Positions 5,939 to 10,454 of a stretch of 10,454 bases of DNA are shown one piece after another. The position numbers and the translations under genes are program-made. Each line of letters starts with the position of its first letter. Position 1 is the stretch's first letter. Source of the stretch: Clostridiales bacterium (lineage in GTDB: Bacteria > Bacillota > Clostridia > Tissierellales > Dethiosulfatibacteraceae); NCBI GenBank assembly GCA_003446975.1, contig DMAP01000271.1:1-10454 (forward strand), read 5' to 3'. The notes under the pieces are model-generated. The model saw only the letters and a program-made list of their open reading frames with translations. It ran no database searches and was not told the origin of the DNA.

Positions 5939-6181
5939 TGAAAACAGACTGTCTCCAACAAGCTGTTTATCTGTTGCGACAACTTTGTTAGTTTATCATT
6001 TACGCCCAGTTGTGTCAATAGGGTTTCGACTTAGTTTTCTATAATTTTCTAGAGACGTCAAGCATATGTGACACGGACCTGTTAGATATTCTTGTGTATC
6101 GATATTCAGATGCTGCAACTCTGGATAGTAATATCGGGAGCGTTGATGCCGCGAAAGCCTCTTGATTATAAGTGATGGCAT
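5939..6181. other. Unassigned intergenic stretch, possibly decayed insertion-element DNA
   Basis: No intact gene is visible. A minus-strand frame of 61 codons (5996-6181) follows directly on the transposase remnant but resembles no protein I know. Near 5945-5985 there is a TTGTCGCAACAG-type sequence (minus strand) of the kind sometimes seen at insertion-sequence ends. No matching opposite terminal repeat was found. Confidence 0.3.
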
Positions 6182-6486
6182 TGTTGGCGAGTTTTTTTCA
6201 ATCCATTTTCTTGCACTCTCAATTCTTTTGGATAACTTTAACTACCTTGTCTATCCCTTCAATGACGAATGTTTTTTCTTCGATCAATCCATATTTCCTG
6301 ATCAATCGTTTCCAAAAGTCCTGCCAGATGATAGTTCATGCTGCCGCGCCACACAAATGTGTATCGGTTGGCATTTGCTTCGATCTTGGTCCCGCCTAAG
6401 TACAGACGCTCTAGTGTCACAAGTCCCTCTCGCTTTAAGCGTCTGATAAGACGTCCCGTTATGGTTTTTCGCCCTTTGACAGCCAA
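6182..6486 (-). pseudogene. IS1182-family transposase fragment, frameshifted
   Basis: One frame reads REGLVTLERLYLGGTK followed by IEANANRYTFVWRG and SMNYHLAGLLETID. The GTKIEANANRYTFVW block is a hallmark of IS1182-family DDE transposases. The protein then shifts frame near 6310 to KYGLIEEKTFVIEGIDKVVK. It shifts again near 6230 to RIESARKWIEKNSPT, both also fitting that family. The N-terminal third and the C-terminal DDE half are absent or unrecognisable. With at least two frameshifts and no ends it is dead. It lies between the worn tRNA-Asn and the two-component operon. Confidence 0.8.
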
Positions 6487-6575
6487 ACGAATCGGATTAT
6501 AGACTTTTCTTCCTTTGGTTGAATATCTGGTTTCAGGATATAGACAGAATCATCTTCTGGCAGTCCGATTTTTTT

Positions 6576-6612
6576 ATAAAAAAACAGGACCCTCCGTTTA
6601 GAAAATCCTGTT
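6576..6612 (-). terminator. Rho-independent terminator of the two-component operon
   Basis: On the minus strand AACAGGA (6612-6606) pairs with TCCTGTT (6589-6583) and runs straight into seven T. It begins 19 bases after the response-regulator stop codon. Confidence 0.8.
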
Positions 6613-6630
6613 GATCGCATGTAATTGAAA

Positions 6631-7332
6631 CTATGTTTGGGATTTATCCTGATCTAAGCCAAGTCGTCCGGCAAAAGCCAGGACCTGTGCCCGGTTTTCC
6701 ATATGAAGCTGGTTCATGATCTCCACCATATGATAACGGATAGTATGTGGACTTAAGTATAGTCTGGCTCCAATCTCCTTGTAAGTAAGACCTTGTGAAA
6801 CTAGTGTTAATATTTCTATCTGCTGGGTGTTTAGTCCTCTTCCCTTTAACCCGTCTGTAGATTTGGGGGAATTTTTAGGCACTTCTGAAACAGATGAGTT
6901 TAGCGTTGAAGTCTTGCTGAGAAGGGCAAATTCGTTTAATAATTTTTCTGCAAGACCAGGTGAAAAGGGAGGGATGCCCTCTTGTGCCTGTGTCAGGGCT
7001 TCGATCAGCATATCAGCATTGATGCTTTTCAGTAAATATCCACAGGCACCTGACTTTACAGCCTCAAACAGATCCCGATCATCGCAGGATGTCGTCAGAA
7101 TTATGATTTTCATTTCCGGCAACTCTGCTTTGATATTTCGTGTAGCTGTCAGGCCATCACATCGCGGCATACGGATATCCATCAGTATCACGTCCGGCTT
7201 GAGTGTCCGTGACAAAGCCAAAGCCTGCTCTCCGTCTGTTGCTACACCCACAATATGAACATCATGTGCTTCCAGGAGGTTTTGCAGTCCCTCTAGCATC
7301 AAGCGATTGTCATCAACCAGTAATACTCTCAT
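6631..7332 (-). CDS. NarL/FixJ-family response regulator
   Basis: A 233-residue DNA-binding regulator. The receiver domain (1-120) has the acidic pair D7/D8 in LLVDDNR, phospho-acceptor D52 in ILMDIRMP, T80/T81 and K102 in YLLKS. A linker of about 45 residues, rich in Ser, Thr and Pro, leads to a LuxR-type HTH (about 165-225): LNTQQIEILTLVSQGLTYKE, then IGARLYLSPHTIRYHM. ATG 7332 is chosen because GGAAGGAAAGG lies just before it. It also gives the ATGA overlap with the kinase stop, a sign of translational coupling. An upstream TTG would lengthen the overlap for no gain. It is expected to be phosphorylated by the overlapping kinase. The target genes are unknown. Confidence 0.93.
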   Translation of the reverse strand: MRVLLVDDNRLMLEGLQNLLEAHDVHIVGVATDGEQALALSRTLKPDVILMDIRMPRCDGLTATRNIKAELPEMKIIILTTSCDDRDLFEAVKSGACGYLLKSINADMLIEALTQAQEGIPPFSPGLAEKLLNEFALLSKTSTLNSSVSEVPKNSPKSTDGLKGRGLNTQQIEILTLVSQGLTYKEIGARLYLSPHTIRYHMVEIMNQLHMENRAQVLAFAGRLGLDQDKSQT

Positions 7333-9035
7333 ACATACCTTTCCTTCCAAGTGCCTAAAGGCACATCCAACAAAACAGTTGTTCCTGAACCGGGTTTTGA
7401 TGATATGGTAACAGATCCACCGATTTGCGCCATCCGTTCACGCATAAACATCAGACCGAAATGCTTTCCTGTTTCTTTATTTATACTTTCTGGATCAAAC
7501 CCAATGCCGTCATCTGAGATACTTATACGGGCATAGTCAGATTGCTGCTCTATAACAATTTTTACACAATGAGCATCACCGTGCTTGCTGGCATTAGCCA
7601 AAGCTTCCTGGATGACACGCAGAATTTGAACACCAACCTCTGGATTCAATTCGTCCAACATCCGCTCATCTGGAAGCAGCAACTCTATATCAATGCTATA
7701 TGTTGTGCGATAATGATCGAGATAATTTTGCAGAGCCTGTGCAAATGTCCATTCAGTGGTTGTTCCGGTCCTGAGGCTGATGATTGACTCACGAACATCT
7801 GCATGAGCGTTCTGGGCAACCTCCGCCAGACGGTTCAGGATTGGAGTTGCTTTTATTGTATTACCCGAAAGCGCCCATTGATTTGCGGCTTGCGCTTGTA
7901 AACTTATATATCCAAGAACCTGTCCAATACTGTCATGCAGTTCTCTGGCAAGGCGCTCACGTTCCTTCAGTGTGGCGACAACCAGCTGCTGTTTCATCAA
8001 TCGTTCCTGCGATTGCCTCTGCCTTGTGATATCATGCAGTAGCAGGAGATGCCCATGTACATCTCCATGTCTATCACTCAGTTCCGTAAGATTCATGCTG
8101 TAGTATCGAGCAGTACTACCCATGCCCAGATTGAACTCCGATTTTGTGATTCGTATACAGTCTAGCCGCATGTCAATACCGGAGTCTGCTGGCATTACGT
8201 CCACAATTGAGCGTCCACATAAGTCAGAAGCAGGTTTATTAAGTATTCTCGCAGCGGCAGGATTGATATCGACAATGTATCCCTGCAAATCCAGCACAAA
8301 ACTTCCATCAGCCATTTGTTCTATGACAACTGTACGCGCCATCGAAATAGGATCCAAAACCCGAAAATAGAACAGGGCAAAAGCATAGGCAGAACATGAA
8401 ATCCCAATCACAACAAAGACAGATTCACCTGGGCTGAAAATACGATTCTGAAGGCTGTCTAATACATACATAGCCCGACCGGAAATCTGTCCAAAAAGCA
8501 TAATCAACACTGGCAAACGGGACTTAGGTGACCTGTATGCAAGTCTTAACAATGCCAAGAGATTTACAAGACCCAGCATATTAGCATACACAATCGATAA
8601 CCATGTGCCTATGCCATACTTGACTGTAACATATTCTTCCATAGAAAATGAAGTCCAGATGAGGTGATGATAAGAGTTTGTCAGCATCAAACAAAAAATT
8701 ATAAATGCAGGTATGGATAGGAAAACTAAATTTCGGCGGGTTAGAAAGCGACCAAATCCGGCATACTCTAGAAAGAAACAACTCATGGCGGTCACTGTAG
8801 GTAGTTGCCAAAGTGCGTGAAACTTGATCCAAAAAACCTTCGTTAAGAAATCTACGGCTGCAATTTCAAGACTGGATCCTATTGACCACAACATAGCAAA
8901 AAAACAGCCAATGGCAAATGCCTTTGCACTTGGTAATTTACGCCGACGCCAACTGAAGATACCAAGACAAAGGGTCAAGACAATTGAAACCATTGCTGGC
9001 CACAGATCCTGGTTATAGTTGTATTCCCACGTCAT
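7329..9035 (-). CDS. Membrane sensor histidine kinase (7TM-like N-terminus, PAS, HisKA_3, HATPase)
   Basis: A 568-residue kinase. The first 225 residues contain about seven hydrophobic segments (for example MVSIVLTLCLGIF, LVFLSIPAFIIFCLM, VFVVIGISCSAYAFALF), in the pattern of the 7TM histidine-kinase N-terminal domain. A PAS domain follows (about 235-338: QMADGSFVLDLQGYIVDINP to LLLLHDIT). The HisKA_3 dimerisation domain has the phospho-acceptor H367 in LARELHDSIGQ. The ATPase has an N-box with N481 in QEALANASKHG, a G1 box DDGIGFD (508-514) and FGLMFMRERM (526-535). ATG 9035 is chosen because GGAGGG lies six bases upstream and the promoter would start transcription near 9072. An ATG at 9074 would lie at or before that start. 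It forms an operon with the overlapping response regulator. The stimulus is unknown. Confidence 0.93.
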   Translation of the reverse strand: MTWEYNYNQDLWPAMVSIVLTLCLGIFSWRRRKLPSAKAFAIGCFFAMLWSIGSSLEIAAVDFLTKVFWIKFHALWQLPTVTAMSCFFLEYAGFGRFLTRRNLVFLSIPAFIIFCLMLTNSYHHLIWTSFSMEEYVTVKYGIGTWLSIVYANMLGLVNLLALLRLAYRSPKSRLPVLIMLFGQISGRAMYVLDSLQNRIFSPGESVFVVIGISCSAYAFALFYFRVLDPISMARTVVIEQMADGSFVLDLQGYIVDINPAAARILNKPASDLCGRSIVDVMPADSGIDMRLDCIRITKSEFNLGMGSTARYYSMNLTELSDRHGDVHGHLLLLHDITRQRQSQERLMKQQLVVATLKERERLARELHDSIGQVLGYISLQAQAANQWALSGNTIKATPILNRLAEVAQNAHADVRESIISLRTGTTTEWTFAQALQNYLDHYRTTYSIDIELLLPDERMLDELNPEVGVQILRVIQEALANASKHGDAHCVKIVIEQQSDYARISISDDGIGFDPESINKETGKHFGLMFMRERMAQIGGSVTISSKPGSGTTVLLDVPLGTWKERYV

Positions 9036-9078
9036 GAGCGACCCTCCGATAGATGGGATTTGCTTCAAGAACATTTAT

Positions 9079-9107
9079 ATTATATAACACTCAATTAACA
9101 AAATCAA
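9079..9107 (-). promoter_or_regulatory. Promoter of the histidine kinase/response regulator operon
   Basis: TTGATT (9107-9102) and TATAAT (9084-9079) on the minus strand with a 17-base spacer. The predicted start near 9072 gives a leader of about 37 bases before the kinase ATG. Confidence 0.7.
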
Positions 9108-9128
9108 ATTCTTTCCCCTATCACTGTA

Positions 9129-9160
9129 AATGGGACAGAGGTTTTGATCTCTGTCCCATT
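9129..9160. terminator. Terminator-like hairpin behind the surface-protein gene
   Basis: AATGGGACAGAG (9129-9140) and CTCTGTCCCATT (9149-9160) form a perfect 12-base stem around an 8-base loop. It lies 32 bases beyond the surface-protein stop and before the kinase promoter. There is no strong T run on the minus strand, so it may act as a weak terminator or mRNA end stabiliser. Confidence 0.65.
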
Positions 9161-9191
9161 AACCCTATACTTTTTAAGTTATATTATTACC

Positions 9192-10454
9192 TTACTTCTT
9201 TTTGTTCGGAACTTTTGGAGGCTCCTCTTCTACAGGATCACTGCTGCTTCCTGCAGTGTGTGGAACGACGATATTGCCTCCGCCAAGCATAACATATTCA
9301 GCATCATCTAATTTATTGTTGTTATTGCTATCCAGAGAGAATGGGATCTCACTGGCTATTGTAAGTTTGGTATTAAACCAGAACATGTCTGTATCTTCAC
9401 CTGGTTCATTCATGTCTTTAACATAAACCGTAAAGTCCTGGTTGCCTGCTTCCGCAAGCACATTGCCATACTTATCTACACGGGTATAGACACATTTGCC
9501 GCTGAAGGAAGCTATACCCGGATAGGTTTTTTGTATAATAGCCAGTCCATATATGGCATTGCTCTTTATGCGGACGATGCTTCCATCGGGCAGATGTGTG
9601 ATAAGAAGGAAGCTGCCCTGTACACCTGTGCCTTTTCTATTGTACTTCATGGTGAACCCAAAATTGGTTTTAGCTCCCTCAAGCTGCGGATTGGATGTCC
9701 CTGCCGGCCAATAGAACCAGCCACCGCCTGTTGTGAACCCAAGACTGGGATCATATATTACAAGCACTTCCTCAACAGGATTTGCCGTGTACCAATCATT
9801 ATCGAGGGATACTCTGGCAACATATGTTTCAACAATCAGCAGATTCGCTGGAACATCGAATTCGGCTATTCCCGTTATCGGATCAAACCTTGTTGCTATT
9901 ACAGACTTTTCACCTCCGACTCCCACAGATATGAAAGTCAAGGTAATATCTGAGAACTCGATCTTACTCAGATCACCCAATTTGCCATCATTATCCTGGG
10001 TTATGGTCACTTTCCAGACAAAGGCTGCATTGTTGCCGCCATCTGATTCCACCTTCACTGAGACAGGGTTTTGCATATCAAATGTGAAGTCTGCATCTTC
10101 TTGCTTAACTGTATATGTTCCGTTTACGAAAGTGAATCTATAGTTGTTAGATGAAAGTGAGCCTGTACTTGGTATTATACTATATATGCCGGGAATCTGT
10201 GCGACAGGATCAGACAGAACCGGACTGGTTGAGAATGAAGGTAAGCCGCTAACCCCACTGTTTATCAGAGACTCTTCATTCACAAACCCGGTAATGCTGT
10301 AGGTAAAGTCCTGCAGCGGGTCACTATATTGAGATGTTTTATCATGGGCAGTTATGGTTAAGTTTGCATGAGTGATCGTGAAATCAGCGCCCACATAACC
10401 CAAGCTGTAGTTGCTGTTTAAGGCCAGCGTGCCCTGTTCTATGGCATAGGTGCC
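9192..10454 (-). CDS. C-terminal end of a large MBG-repeat surface/secreted protein (5' end outside window)
   Basis: The frame is open to the right edge, so at least 420 residues are the tail of a longer protein. The first 115 or so are an MBG-type beta repeat: ALNSNYSLGYVGADFTIT, LTITAHDKTSQYSDPL, ending NYRFTFVNGTYTVKQ. A beta-rich domain of unknown type follows (about 118-235). A domain with the motif TGGGW (W near residue 245 of this fragment) resembles the C-terminal module of post-COAP-type secreted proteins. Near the end DSNNNNKLDDAE (9332-9297) has acidic or amide residues at positions 1, 3, 5, 9 and 12 of an EF-hand calcium loop. The tail EEEPPKVPNKKK shows no LPXTG sorting signal or membrane anchor. 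It is presumably exported and may be adhesive or structural; the role is unknown. A TTG at 10403 is only an internal codon. Confidence 0.85.
   Translation of the reverse strand, partial: GTYAIEQGTLALNSNYSLGYVGADFTITHANLTITAHDKTSQYSDPLQDFTYSITGFVNEESLINSGVSGLPSFSTSPVLSDPVAQIPGIYSIIPSTGSLSSNNYRFTFVNGTYTVKQEDADFTFDMQNPVSVKVESDGGNNAAFVWKVTITQDNDGKLGDLSKIEFSDITLTFISVGVGGEKSVIATRFDPITGIAEFDVPANLLIVETYVARVSLDNDWYTANPVEEVLVIYDPSLGFTTGGGWFYWPAGTSNPQLEGAKTNFGFTMKYNRKGTGVQGSFLLITHLPDGSIVRIKSNAIYGLAIIQKTYPGIASFSGKCVYTRVDKYGNVLAEAGNQDFTVYVKDMNEPGEDTDMFWFNTKLTIASEIPFSLDSNNNNKLDDAEYVMLGGGNIVVPHTAGSSSDPVEEEPPKVPNKKK

Noticed and set aside
5996..6181. 61-codon minus-strand frame as a real gene
   Set aside because: It continues out of the frameshifted transposase remnant, has no ribosome binding site and no recognisable motif.
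6162..6446. Plus-strand frames opposite the IS1182 fragment
   Set aside because: The minus strand carries the family-specific motif. The plus-strand products show nothing recognisable.
7333..7350. TTG start for the response regulator at 7350
   Set aside because: The ATG at 7332 has GGAAGGAAAGG upstream and the standard ATGA overlap, and begins exactly at the receiver motif.
6827..8370. Plus-strand open frames opposite the response regulator and histidine kinase
   Set aside because: They are antisense to well-conserved two-component genes and have no start signals.
9036..9074. Upstream ATG start for the histidine kinase at 9074
   Set aside because: It has no ribosome binding site and lies at or before the predicted transcription start. 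ATG 9035 has GGAGGG at the right distance.
9531..10143. Plus-strand frames of 136-140 codons within the surface-protein gene
   Set aside because: They overlap each other and lie antisense to the MBG/TGGGW coding frame, which stays open to the window edge.

Overview
The window reads as the chromosome of a low-to-moderate G+C Gram-positive bacterium (Firmicutes, probably a clostridial relative). The evidence is strong AGGAGG-type ribosome binding sites, tRNA genes with encoded CCA, TTGACA/TATAAT promoters, an IS1182-type transposase remnant and an MBG-repeat surface protein. The species cannot be named from this sequence alone.

The left half (1 to about 5490) is an A+T-rich integrated element inserted at the 3' end of a tRNA-Arg gene. 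Its gene order matches the replication and control half of a phage-inducible chromosomal island (PICI, the SaPI type). A tyrosine integrase and a helix-turn-helix repressor are transcribed rightward. A divergent control region carries three related 16-bp operators. A leftward operon encodes a 56-residue HTH protein, a Xis-like protein and a 799-residue primase-helicase. Directly behind the primase-helicase lies a 290-bp origin-like region: TCTACA iterons flank a very A+T-rich core. The next element gene starts at the left edge, just downstream of that region. The rest of the element, including the distal att copy and any packaging or cargo genes, lies outside the window, so the PICI assignment is an inference from layout.

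The middle (5440 to 6620) is a host tRNA cluster transcribed leftward as His-Cys-Arg from a near-perfect promoter. It is followed by a degraded tRNA-Asn remnant and a frameshifted IS1182-family transposase fragment. This is a typical worn tRNA-linked insertion hot spot.

The right part (6576 to 9107) is a two-component operon on the minus strand. A membrane histidine kinase (7TM-like N-terminus, PAS, HisKA_3, HATPase) overlaps a NarL/FixJ response regulator by ATGA. The operon has its own promoter and a terminator. Further right (9192 to the edge) is the C-terminal end of a large secreted or surface protein with an MBG repeat, a TGGGW-containing domain and a single EF-hand-like loop. Its neighbourhood to the kinase does not by itself prove a functional link.

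How the element would work, by analogy with SaPIs: the repressor holds the divergent promoters off through the 16-bp operators. When it is relieved, the small HTH protein, Xis and primase-helicase are made. Integrase and Xis then excise the element from tRNA-Arg, and the primase-helicase binds the iterons and replicates it.
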